A stretch of 64,000 nt of DNA, taken from assembly GCA_977006965.1 (NCBI GenBank), contig OZ345364.1:2728001-2792000 (forward strand), read 5' to 3'. The stretch is from Phymatolithon calcareum (lineage: Eukaryota; Rhodophyta; Florideophyceae; Hapalidiales). Positions 31,705 to 42,300 of this stretch are shown in pieces. The translations under genes were made by a program, and so were the position numbers. Each line of letters opens with the position of its first letter. Positions within the stretch are counted from its first letter, which is position 1. A model generated the notes under the pieces. It made no database searches, was not told the origin of the DNA, and worked only from the letters and a program-made list of their open reading frames with translations.

Positions 31705-32160
31705 TCCTTATCTACCAGTGTAAACGCAAGAATGCTAAAAAATCGGAAAAGAAGAATGGGATGCATGTCTCCCTCCTAAAGCCGCTGGACGGGAGGACCG
31801 GGGCCCTCATCAACCCATCAAGAACGAGTTGCCACCATTTCTCACCCTCAAAGAAGCGAAGCACAGGCTTCTTTGCACGCACTGGTTATTTCACCGCTTC
31901 CCATACCCCTGGCAAGAGCAAGCAAGAAACGAAGATTCCGAACTCGACGAAGCCCTTGCCCAAGCAACGACTTTCCGATATTCAAAAAGAGATGCTAGAA
32001 ATGGCAGTTGATACTGTCCAAAGAAAATGTTCGAAGTCAACTACTTAAATAAAAACGTAAGCGAAGGATTGTAGAGCAACGAAAAGTCTCTCATGTGCAA
32101 TGATGATTGACAAAGGGAGCTTCAATTAAACAGAAATCCAATTCAATCCTTATCTACCAG
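31705..32160 (+). mobile_element. Retroposon with 14-bp target duplication (family R, copy 1)
   Basis: Insert 31719-32146 (428 bp) is flanked by the perfect direct repeat TCCTTATCTACCAG (31705-31718 and 32147-32160). Its last 350 bp are about 85 percent identical by eye to the second copy at 53027-53395, which has its own different target duplication. Copies share the right end (...CAGAAATCCAAT then a few bases) and differ on the left, the pattern of 5'-truncated target-primed retroposons. An AATAAA lies at about 32048. A frame reading FHRFPYPWQEQARNEDSELDEAL is kept in both copies and may be the end of a LINE ORF. There is no A-tail. Confidence 0.8.
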
Positions 32161-32344
32161 CAATGTTTCAGCGTTCGCACTTGAGAAATTTGGAATGCTC
32201 CGTCAGTCTGACCAAACCTTCCAACTATCTCACAGATAGAGATTGGAAATACATAGCTTTATAATAGGGGTAAAACAAATACAGGCGCGGCTTCCAACCT
32301 CGCACCAATACCAACGTCAGAAAAAAACAAGCCAGGCAGAAGCA

Positions 32345-34831
32345 CTAGAACGTGAGCATTTCCGCTGTATCATCGCCAGACGCATCCATACCAGCCACAT
32401 TTCCCTTACAACCCTGCAAGCGAATACTAGCGCCAATAAACAGCGTATCATCTCGCAACACTCGATTTCCCAATACCTCCAACTCTTCCTTCCGTACAAG
32501 ATTTGCAAATCCGGCCCGTTGTCCGCTACGCGAGAACCGTACACGCCGCGCCTGCTTTCGAACCAACGTCATTTCATCCTCCGTATCTGCCTGTGCCACA
32601 AGGAAAACCGCAAAATCAACCTCGATATCCACCGGTCCCGCACTTTCCTCGGACAGCACCCCGAGATAGAGCGCGACACCACCGTCGGTGTTAGGATCTA
32701 CGACGAGATGCCAGAGTGCACCTGCGAAATATCTAGCACTCGTATGCACAGCATTGGTGACGGAACTCCAAGACGCCACGCGGTCGGAAAAGGTTAATGC
32801 GTCCATGCGACGACGACGATACACAGGACTGACCTCGCGGAGATCGCCGCGTACACGCGGGGTATCATCCACCTGCGCCGCGATTCCGCGACGTACATAG
32901 CGCGAAACGGCTGGGAATGTGGTGACGAGGGAGGATTCCTGTGCCGACCGCAGTTCCGCAGCGGTCATGGTCGGGAAGCGGACGAGTTTGACGAGCGCGG
33001 CCACGACGGCCGGGTCACGTTTGGGCGGTTCTTCGGCGGCAGGGTCTCCGCTGACCCATGCATGAACGGCGCGGAATACATCCATTTCAGAATTGACGTG
33101 CAGATCATTCAATTTCAACAATCGCACCATGAACGGTAACGGCAGAAGATGCCAGGCTGAAACGGACGGGAAGTTGTGTTTCATGACACGCCAGGCCGCG
33201 GCGCGCACGACGTGCATGACGCCCGGTCGACCGAGATGCGTGCGTGAAGCGGCGGCTGCAGCAGCAAAGACACGCGTGCAGTGAGAGGGATCTACACCAC
33301 CACCGCGGAGATAGGCGTGCAGGACGGCGGAAAGATCGTCGAAACGGTAGACGGTTGAGACTTGAAGGGCGGCCAGAGCGGTGGAGGCTACGAGTGGAAC
33401 ACGTAAACCGTAGCAGTAGCGATAGATGACATCCCAACCGGTGCGGATGACATCTTCGGTGATGTGGTCGACGTGAATGTGGACACGCTTGCGGGGCATG
33501 GACGGGGGTTGGTAGAAGGGATACGTAGGTGACCCGCCTTGCACGTAGCGCTGGACGTCTTCGGAACCGGCGGCGGAAGAAGCGGCGTGGGAGGGTTCCA
33601 GGGCGGAGTGCTCGTGATGGGCGAGGGTATGGGGATCGGGGTGATGTTGCATGCAGGTGTGGTTGTTGTCGTCGCTTTTGTGTTGGTGGGCGGCATGATT
33701 TTGCGGGTCGTCGTGATGGGCATGTTCGACATGCGATGACGGATGGTGTTCAGACGGGAGATCCATTCCACATGTGGGCAGTGCCGCCGGATGTGCGGCG
33801 ATGGGAGCATGATGAGTTGGGGTAGAAGCGTGCTCTTCAAGGTTGTGCGCGGTGTGCCCCTCATGGTGGATATCGTGATGAGATGCATGGTGTAGGTCAT
33901 GGTGCGGAGCATGATGCGGATCGTGGTGTGCCTCATGGTGTGCCTCTTGATGAGAGATATGGTGTTCGACATGTTGCGGTGTATGATGCGGATCGTGGTG
34001 TGCCTCATGGTGTGCCTCGTGATGCGGGATATGGTGTTCGACATGTTGCGGTACATGATGTGGGTCCTGGTGTGCCTCATGGTGTGCCTCGTGATGCGAG
34101 ACATGATGTTCGACATGTTGCGGTGCATGATGTGGGTCCTGGTGTGCCTCATGGTGTGCCTCATGGTGTGCCTCTTGATGAGAGATATGGTGTTCAACAT
34201 GTTGCGGTGCATGATGTGGGTCGTGATGTACTTCATGGTGTGCCTCGTGATGAGAGGTATGGTGCACAGCATGGTGCGGTGCATGATGAGGGTCGAGGTG
34301 TGCCTCGTGATGTGCCCCATCACGGTGTTCCTCATGGTGGGCCTCGTGGTGGGCTTCATGATGAGATGCAGGGTGTACGGCATGGTGCGAAGCATGATGT
34401 GGGTCCTGGTGTGCCTCATGGTGGGCTTCGTGGTGTGCCTCATGGTGTGCCTCGTGACGAGATTCGGCGTGCGTTGTGTCAACGTGATGTTGTGAATGAG
34501 CAGGCTGATGGTGCAGGTCGTGATGAAGATGCGTCTGATGTGTCTCATGAGTGGTGGTGTGCTGGAGGTGATGGAGCGCGGTGTGTCCCTCTGCACGGGC
34601 GACATGATGTGCAAGATGCAGTTCCGCAAGCTGGTCAGCAACCAGGGGCGGGGCAAGGAAGAGGGCGCGGAAGAAAGCGGAATGTGCAGCAAGAACGGCA
34701 CGATGTGCAGGAAAAGTAGTACCAGCGGCAACGACATCAACGTCAGAGAATAGCGTGAGAAGTGATGGGTCTAGAAGCGCCGGCGCCGCCCATGGGGCTT
34801 CCTTATCGTTGAGAGTGGACACCACTACCAT
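32345..34831 (-). CDS. BTB-BACK-MATH protein with His-rich repeats inside the BTB fold
   Basis: 828-residue intronless ORF. Residues about 20-70 are the first half of a BTB/POZ domain (LTLFSDVDVVAAGTTFPAHR, VLAAHSAFFRALF). About 350 residues of His/Glu/Ala repeats (units of HHEA, and longer units with DPHHAPQHVEHH) then interrupt it. The second half follows at about 445-505 (GWDVIYRYCYG, ALQVSTVYRFDDL). A BACK-like helical region follows (about 505-640, FPSVSAWHLLPLPFMVRLLK, VFRAVHAWVSGD). The C-terminus (about 690-815) has MATH-like features: ALWHLVVDP, ALYLGVLSEE, GFANLVRKEELE, LRDDTLFIGASI. BTB-BACK-MATH proteins usually bring substrates to cullin-3 ubiquitin ligases. The His-rich insert could bind zinc, nickel or copper. 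The order of MATH after BTB is the reverse of animal SPOP. Confidence 0.85.
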   Translation of the reverse strand: MVVVSTLNDKEAPWAAPALLDPSLLTLFSDVDVVAAGTTFPAHRAVLAAHSAFFRALFLAPPLVADQLAELHLAHHVARAEGHTALHHLQHTTTHETHQTHLHHDLHHQPAHSQHHVDTTHAESRHEAHHEAHHEAHHEAHQDPHHASHHAVHPASHHEAHHEAHHEEHRDGAHHEAHLDPHHAPHHAVHHTSHHEAHHEVHHDPHHAPQHVEHHISHQEAHHEAHHEAHQDPHHAPQHVEHHVSHHEAHHEAHQDPHHVPQHVEHHIPHHEAHHEAHHDPHHTPQHVEHHISHQEAHHEAHHDPHHAPHHDLHHASHHDIHHEGHTAHNLEEHASTPTHHAPIAAHPAALPTCGMDLPSEHHPSSHVEHAHHDDPQNHAAHQHKSDDNNHTCMQHHPDPHTLAHHEHSALEPSHAASSAAGSEDVQRYVQGGSPTYPFYQPPSMPRKRVHIHVDHITEDVIRTGWDVIYRYCYGLRVPLVASTALAALQVSTVYRFDDLSAVLHAYLRGGGVDPSHCTRVFAAAAAASRTHLGRPGVMHVVRAAAWRVMKHNFPSVSAWHLLPLPFMVRLLKLNDLHVNSEMDVFRAVHAWVSGDPAAEEPPKRDPAVVAALVKLVRFPTMTAAELRSAQESSLVTTFPAVSRYVRRGIAAQVDDTPRVRGDLREVSPVYRRRRMDALTFSDRVASWSSVTNAVHTSARYFAGALWHLVVDPNTDGGVALYLGVLSEESAGPVDIEVDFAVFLVAQADTEDEMTLVRKQARRVRFSRSGQRAGFANLVRKEELEVLGNRVLRDDTLFIGASIRLQGCKGNVAGMDASGDDTAEMLTF
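33880..34470 (-). repeat. Coding minisatellite: 12-bp monomers in 72/84-bp units
   Basis: The motif GTTCGACATGTTGCGG (or GTTCAACATG) recurs at about 33964, 34036, 34108 and 34192, giving spacings of 72, 72 and 84 bp. The 84-bp step equals 72 plus one extra 12-bp CTCATGGTGTGC monomer. All periods are multiples of three, so the reading frame is kept and all other frames also stay open, which explains the long antisense and offset ORFs here. Copy-number change by 12-bp steps would add or remove HHEA units. Confidence 0.9.
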
Positions 34832-34838
34832 GATGAGT

Positions 34839-34862
34839 AATCAATCAATCAATCAATCAATA
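34839..34862. repeat. AATC tetranucleotide microsatellite
   Basis: Five to six AATC units lie only 8 bp upstream of the BTB gene start codon, within its probable 5' UTR or promoter. Confidence 0.85.
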
Positions 34863-37800
34863 GGTTGGATGTACAGTAGGGTTTGAAGCGCAACAACAGA
34901 CGGAAAGAGAGAATAGATATGCGGGAGGAGAGCCGCGCGCGGGATGGTCAGGGCTATAGGACGGCAGCCGCTGCACGTGCAGTTGGCGGCGTGCAAAGGT
35001 GCACTTTTTCGGGAATTGTCCGCGGACGGAGAATGAGCACTGTTTGTTCTGTTCAGGCCCGAAGAGTTGAATGTGTTAGTGGGCCGGATGGCAGGTGTGG
35101 AACAGGGGCAGGGTTTGACGTGATGTGATGGCTCATGATGAGCTCCCCCACCAGACCTATTTTAGGTGTACAATACTGTACTGTACAGTACAGTAAACGA
35201 GTCCCACTGTATCATACTGTATGACATGGTCGTTGACGACATCGCAAAACTTGAATGCTGTTTGAGCATATAGCCCCGTTGGCCGCAAAAAAATTACGCT
35301 TTTAGTACCGTTGAGCACGAGACCGATACTTAGCCAATGTGTACACGCCATTTGGGTGCGAAGACGAGCGGCGACCCCACGGCTGGATGCAAAACGTGCG
35401 CGGGCGGATTATAAATGGTTTTGTATCACTTGTGCACAATCGTAACGGGCCATATCACATACGTCATCTCCTGGCACGCCGCGTTTCAAACACTTTCCGC
35501 ATTGACCGTTTGCCTCCCTCCCTGAACTTTACGCTCTTGTGAATCACAACTTCGTGATCCCAGCTGGCTGCACCGACTGTCTGCCTATGATGCCTGCCTG
35601 CCTGTCTGCCTTGTGGCAAAAACAGGGTTTTTGCCGCTTGCCTGTAAAACAAGAATCTTGTTCATGTACAATTTCACTTCTTTACTGTACAGGTGAAGCA
35701 GGTACTGTACTGTAGTGATTGATCACCGGAGGGAGAGAGAGACCAAAGCTGCGCGTGCCACACGTCTGTCTCTGTTCTACAGTAATCGTAACACGAAGCA
35801 AGTTACACCGACCTGTCTGTCCTCATGCTCGCACAACTGCTCCGCCATTACTGTGCTGTACGACAGATATACTGTACAGTATTGTACTTGTCGCCAAATG
35901 AGATCAATGGATACTGTACAATTCAAACCTTTTTGTTTCCTTAACTTCGGCATCACGAGACCGCACCAGTTATCTATGGTCCCCCCGCCTGCCTCGTGAT
36001 CACTTTCTGTCAACAGATGTGCGCGCGTCTGCTTCCGGTCCGCACTAATTTTCTACACCGATTTTGCAAACGGAATCTGCAAACATCCATCCATCCATCC
36101 CGTCGTCAATTCGTTTCTGACTCTGCTGATTCAGAGTACTGTATAATGCACGCGCTTTGACCTTCCAGCTCGGCCTCAGAAAAATTGTCTCACCGAACAG
36201 AACTGTACTCTACAGTACTGTACAGTAGTGGTCCCCAACCGGTACAATACTGTACAGTACAGTCTTGCTGCCTTCCCTGTCCCTCTGTTCGATTTTCACT
36301 TCCAGTTTTCGAAACTTGATTCGACGCAATACTTGTATCTATGATACCGGTACATTAGTTTTTCTTTCTGCACGATCAAGTACTATATCTATGATACCAC
36401 ACCTGCCCCGTCGACAACTTTGTCAACATCACAAGATGTACAGTATACACAACCATTATTGAATTATGAAACTGTTTCGGGTGTGGAAGGGCGCGAAACA
36501 TGAGAAGCTTTTCCAGACAGTATCATACAATATAATAATATTATTGTGTAATATTATTATAATTATTTCATACAGCATGTGCATTAATATAGTATAATAT
36601 GGGCAATAATAATATTATACATTATACTGTACAGTAATATTTTTATTGCACATGCACGCCACACACATTCTTTTTGATCGGATGCAACCATGCAGTTGTG
36701 TGCTTATGAAAATGAACCAAATTCTACAGCCCTATGATTTTAGAAAGCTGTATTTTCTGACAATATTATTTCATTGATTCGTGCTGTTGTGATAATTTAA
36801 CGACTCCACCAAGACGTCGTCACTACTGTACAGTATGTACTGCACACATCGTCTGCGAACAGGTTTGAAAAAAGTTATTATTATTATTGCTTCCCAACCT
36901 GCCCTCTCTCTTCTTGACCTCAGACACACAGCTGCAGCTTTTTGCTCTTTTCCTGATTGTGTCTCACTTGTGTCAATATGGACGCTTTGCGGTCCAACAG
37001 CATTCGCTTCTCATGGCTCGTTAGAAACGGTGTCCTAACCGAGTGCACATTTGTCGATAGCATGAAAATCCTAAATAACTCTCTGTCCGCTTCATTTCTG
37101 TAAATATTTTCTTACTTCTACATCAGCGACAATAGCATCGATCGAGAATGACTCTACTTTTTTGCAATCAATGCAAATTGATCGCATTTCCTTTCGCTCC
37201 CTCACCATGTCATGCATTCCACTGGGGGAGCAGAAAGTGCTATCATAACGAAAATAATGACCAAGTAGGTGCCCTGAAATGACAGGATACACTTTCAAGT
37301 ACAATTGGGTATCCGAGAATTCCAAACATGTATACTGCCAGACAGCCGACTAAGGCACTACAGAATTTATCTGCCCCAATTTCAAATTGCTACAATATTT
37401 GTGCAAGACCATTACCCGTGGATGCTTGCGACATATGCAGGAGGCTACTCAAGAATGCACTCAATAACAGGATTGTACAACGAGCACACGTGGGAGGATA
37501 GCGGCTAGCACCATGTGCACGTTGGAGCTGTTTGCAGAGTTACATTGTTGTTGCCATAGCCATCAGTTCATGTAGCTATATACCTTGCACTATGCTAAGG
37601 GCGCCATGCACATATTGCGCTTGTACCGAACGTGATCGAACTCTTTTCCGTTTTCGCTCCCTTTGCATCACGCAGTTCGTGCTCGGCTGTACTTTTGGCG
37701 TGCAGTGCATATTTTCCACGTGCGTTGCGCGGAAGGTGGCATATGGTGCATCTGTCTCGCATGGCGCGAATCCATTTTCTGTGCGCGCTTCACTGTGCGG

Positions 37801-38207
37801 CGGGGGGACATACGTAGGGAACGAATAGATTTGTCTTGTATTAGTTGCGCGTAGAACGATTCCTCGCGTCTTTAGCCTTTGATGGACAATACTAAACTGA
37901 GTTAATATCAGTAAAGTATTGATGGGAGGCACAAGATTTGAACCTAAATTTTATCAATAACCAGAACATGGGAAGAAGAATGGGCGAGAAAACAATGCAA
38001 GAGAACAATGCGCACGAGCATAGTAGATGAGATTGAAATTATTGCACGACACGGGAAACGTAGAGAAGCAATAATTCTTTACTGAATGTAGAACATCACG
38101 GAGTAGAAACATCAGTAGTGTAATAAGACGGATGTCCAGAGCATAGTAAAGATCTGGAGCAACCCGCTGAAAGTGTCTTAGTCTTTTTCATAGACCAAAA
38201 GCGGAAT
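34863..38207. other. Large non-coding interval, 3.3 kb
   Basis: No supported gene. The interval is low in coding potential and contains the TACTGTACAGTA palindrome cluster (35.17-36.84 kb), an AT-only palindromic stretch around 36520-36640 (AATAATATTATT), and an inverted pair GCATGTGCA / TGCACATGC at about 36577 and 36643. The BTB promoter must lie at its left edge. Confidence 0.6.
35174..36835. repeat. Cluster of the 12-bp palindrome TACTGTACAGTA
   Basis: Six perfect copies at 35179-35190, 35870-35881, 36216-36227, 36248-36259, 36625-36636 and 36824-36835. The first sits in a larger perfect 22-bp palindrome (35174-35195). Partial copies (TACTGTA, CTGTACAG) occur between them, for example at 35703, 35913, 36137 and 36436. 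A specific 12-mer is expected about once in 17 Mb at random. Confidence 0.85.
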
Positions 38208-38645
38208 CTATTCTTCCGTTGATGTCGGAGCGCCTCTGGGCTTCTGGAAGATTCTCCGGGAAGGCCTATGTCCAGAAAAGTCATCAGTATTAGGCGGGAG
38301 CGGGGCTTGTCCTGGCAAGACGGAGAACGGTAACGACAGCGGAGGATGTGGGGCTGTAGGTGTAACGGGACAAGGTCCTTGAGGCTCGATGTGGTCGTCC
38401 TGTATCGCTTCCGCGGTGGGGTCCTTATTCTTCGATGAGGATTGCGAATCGGCGTTAGAATTCTCAGAAGGCACAGTGGGAGGGGCAGGCGATTGAAGCG
38501 GCTGATCTGGATGCGCCGAAAGACTGTCCGTGGTGCTGACGACCGTAGAAACCATATTCGGGAGAACCCATACCTCGGAGCGAATGCGCACCTCATGGAA
38601 CTCAACAACTGTAACTTGGGCTGCTCTCCACCTCTGGGTGCTCAT
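38208..38645 (-). CDS. Hypothetical Pro/Ser-rich protein
   Basis: 145-residue ORF. The N-terminal 35 residues look folded (RWRAAQVTVVEFHEVRIRSE, VWVLPNMVSTVV); the rest is a Pro/Ser/Asn-rich disordered tail. No domain was recognised. An overlapping frame (38096-38608) is less protein-like. It may be a host gene or an accessory protein of the element suspected at 38-48 kb. Confidence 0.45.
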   Translation of the reverse strand: MSTQRWRAAQVTVVEFHEVRIRSEVWVLPNMVSTVVSTTDSLSAHPDQPLQSPAPPTVPSENSNADSQSSSKNKDPTAEAIQDDHIEPQGPCPVTPTAPHPPLSLPFSVLPGQAPLPPNTDDFSGHRPSRRIFQKPRGAPTSTEE

Positions 38646-39311
38646 TGTGGGGTGCTGGAAAAGAAACGGAGTGAGAAGAAAGGGCCGAAGAAGTGGGCAA
38701 AACTAGCTAGTTTTGCTCTGCAGTAGAGTTAATTCTACTTTCAGGCGCATAGGAGAGGATATGGAGCCATTTGGCCTACAGCGGCGGCGACGCCGTCAAA
38801 CTTGGACGCAGCAGAATTGTAGAATTACCAGTGCCGAGCTACTAGATCTGTCATTTTGGAGTAGTCTTGTTCGTATGCAGCGATGAGGTGAGGAAATGTC
38901 ATGTTTGATGCGGAAATACAGGGAAAATGCATTGTTGGCCGTTCTTGAGCACCCAACTTTACTTACAGGGAGCACAGTTTGTAGAGCTGGAATGATCAAA
39001 TAGCAAACACAGTATGATCTTGGGATATGGCATCGATCCGATGCCCTTTGCCGCACCGCACGCGGTGCGGCTGAGATCATCCGCTGATGAAGAATTGTAT
39101 ATATTACACTGCTGTGTATGGTTCTACGTCAAGGAGAATGCAGCTGCATTACTTAGAACTTTGTTTTCGCAGGATTAAATCGGTACAGAAGTACGATCTC
39201 GTGCCTATGTGAGCCCACAACGCTCCAGGGAATAGAGAGGAAAATATGCTGGATGCTTTTTATTTCGGACTTGATCATTGCAATGGAGAAATAAAGGACT
39301 ACGCAAGGGCT
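38646..39311. other. Intergenic with a GC-rich hairpin
   Basis: About 670 bp. It contains a perfect 8-bp stem-loop, GCCGCACC (39050-39057) with GGTGCGGC (39064-39071) around GCACGC. No coding sequence is supported. Confidence 0.5.
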
Positions 39312-42300
39312 CTATCCCTGACGTGGGGGGTAGCCTTCCATCGTAGAAAGTATAAAGAAAGGGGATCCTATGGAAGGATTGCAGGTTGACTCATGAACCA
39401 AAAAGCGTGTGGACGCAGATGGAAGACATTTGCCGTCACCACATATTGGTATGTTTGCCGCAAGGCGAATCGTAGGTTCCATTTTGAGAAAAGACAATCT
39501 ATTATCGATGGCATAGTGTGGTCCATTTTGAAATCGATGCGTCGTTCCAGAAGGATATTGTTGTGTTATTCGGCACGGGTAGACGGCAGCCCAGAATTCT
39601 TTCGCGATTCCACTCCTCTGTCTTGAAAATAGAGCGCTAACGCGCCAGAAAAGAGGCCCAGACTTCTCAGAGTGCGATGATGAGGGTCCTAAGAATGCTG
39701 CCTGGCACACGAATGGGAAATGTGCCGATGCGCTTTCAAAACTATGACAGAGAACTCGAATAACATCACCGGAACTGGCAATGAGTCCAATAAGTCCTGT
39801 AGGGTACACAGCCTTCACACGATCCCCAAAAACTAGTGATGGAACTCCGCTGATCCGTCTGCACAAGTTTGAGAACGCTTCGTATGCTGCAATTCGCGGC
39901 CCAGTGGAGATAGCACTACCGTCTGTGGCAGTCTCTAAGTTGGATTCCAATGTCCAAACCACAGGACCGGAACAGCTCGCTCTTGGGGATATGACTGATT
40001 TCGCGTGTGAATCAAGTAGCGCTGGAACACAGCAGTCTGGTCCAAGTGCTTTTCTAACGTTCTCTGCGTGCCGCCCTGAAATTTGTCCTTCAATGGGAAT
40101 CAAAGCCTCTCGCCCAGATAGTAACCGAAAACAGCCACGAACGCCGATAGGATTGTGCGCCATTGCTGCAGAGACGTTCAATGTTAGCCGTCCCTGGCAG
40201 TCATTAAATATAGCGCTTTGGACAGACTGAATTTGCACGTCTTTGTTGTTGGAATGATTGATGGCACGTTTCAACGTTTGATGAGCTTTTTCTAAAACAA
40301 GCTCACCAATTCTGGATACATGCCCGATCATAGGTAGCGTGCAATTTGCCAGTTCCCAGAGTCGATGAACGTTCGGCTTGTCTATTGACCGGATGGCAAT
40401 ACGACAGTCTCGGTAGATCTTGGACAGCCCAGACTTCCTGTGGCGGCTAATTTGAGAGCTTTCTAGTGCTATGAAGTCGGAATCATCCATTGTACAGAGT
40501 GCTTGAACATTTTCGATGTGTTGACGTGTGAGAATCTGGGCTTTTGACAAGTATAGTGCCAAAGGGGCACTGCTCCGTGGGAGTTCGTCCGTATTCCATA
40601 AGTAGTGCACAAGAGACGAGCACGATTTCACGGTTTCAATGGCATCGCGGCACTTCTGGGAAAGCACAACACTCGGGGAAGACTCGAAAGGAGATGAGCT
40701 TCCTCTAACAAAGGATATATGTGCAACTACAGTCAGTGCATACAACTCAGTCATTGACATAGCGAAGAGGGTTTTTTTGTCAACGTCGAATAGGCGATTT
40801 TGTGTTGGGAGCTTGCATTCGGCCAGGAGGCCTATCATGAACGCTTCAACCAAGCCCCTGTGCTCTTTGCTTGGCAGTAGTCTGAAAGCAGCATTGACAC
40901 AGTCCCGGAAGTGGCCTGTTAATAAATGATCGGGGCCAACAAGACAGGACTTGTAGGGATCAATATATCCGGTGAGAATCGGCGTCCCGCCATTTGTACG
41001 CGGGATATGAGGGACTTGTGCTGCCATTGCTGCTCTTAATTCGTGGAGAGGGAGTGGTTTGTCAAGATCTGGTGATGAAATCCCAAGAAGTCTGCAAGTC
41101 TCTGGCTTGGACTTACTGTCCCGTATTGCACAATGCTGATAGAATGACCGCCCGGAAGACGAGGATAGTCCAGCTTCCACCTCATGAGTATATCGACTTC
41201 CAACTAGTGTGGACGAACGTCGCACAAATCTGCATAAATGACAGCAAGCTCCTGCCGTATGGCCAAGGACATCAAGGGCTGCATTTATGGCAGGAGTATC
41301 ACCAATGAAACCAACGAGGTCCAAGAAGATTCGCGTACGCACACCATCGGCATCGTAATCTAAGATACCTTCTGTCATGCCTTTCAAAATGTCGTCTTGA
41401 ATGTTCTTGAAGACGACGTCACTTTTAATGCCGGGCGGCGTGAGGCTAATAATACGCACTGCATTCGGCGACGCACGGGCTCGCGAGGGAAGGTTCAAGC
41501 AAATCATGTAAAATCCTTCTCCCGAGGCTGATTTACCACTCGTCATTTCGAATCCGTCCCAAAATAGTAGGAAGCGATAGATAAAGTACCGCTCTCCAGA
41601 CGATAGAGTTCCATGTGAACTCACAGGTTGGAATTTGTCGAACCCCCGTCTTGGGGATGGACTAGAAACGAGATCCATGCGTCGCAGTTCTCGATAGAGA
41701 TCTGTGCCCTGCAGGCCAAGAGGAGAGCACAATTTTTCCGGTACGCGCTCCCCGGAGCATGTGATCACACCGTCGCGCGCCGGGATCCAAATCACATGCC
41801 TATCGCGCTCTTCTTGCTCGGTCCAGAAGCGCTGAACGAGACAAATGCGCGTAAATGTATCTGTAGGGCACACTCTTGCATTTCCATCATCTGTACAAGG
41901 CGCAAGCATAGACACCACATCTCCTGGTTTTAGAATAGGCTTTTTCCATCCAATCCAGGCCTCCGTCATCCGTAGACGTCGTTCTTGCAGTGCAGCGTTT
42001 CGTCGTCGTACTGCATCTGCCATTGCCGACGAGAGCTTTTTCTTTCTCGACCTCGATGTCGATTCGAGCTCTCCAGTAGCATGTTGGGTGTCTATTTCCT
42101 CCTCTTCTACTGGCAAATCTGGGACTTGGATGTCAACGCTGTCAGAAGGAGACTGGTAAGACGAGAAATGTAGATGCGCAACAATATCCTTTTCGTGTTG
42201 AAGGAGATGTCCAGGTGTATCTGTCGGGAACTGACTATTTCCGCGGCGTCTCTTGTGATGAACTGTCCAGATATGGCGTATGACTCCTTGAAACGTAGAA

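Noticed and set aside
33388-34740. 450-residue minus ORF and 278-residue plus ORF over the His-rich repeat
   Set aside because: Both arise because the 12- and 72-bp repeats are free of stops in other frames; they have no domain and lie on or opposite the BTB gene.
37925-37950. GATTTGAACCTA, resembling a tRNA T-arm on the minus strand
   Set aside because: No pairing stems, D-arm or anticodon arm could be found around it.
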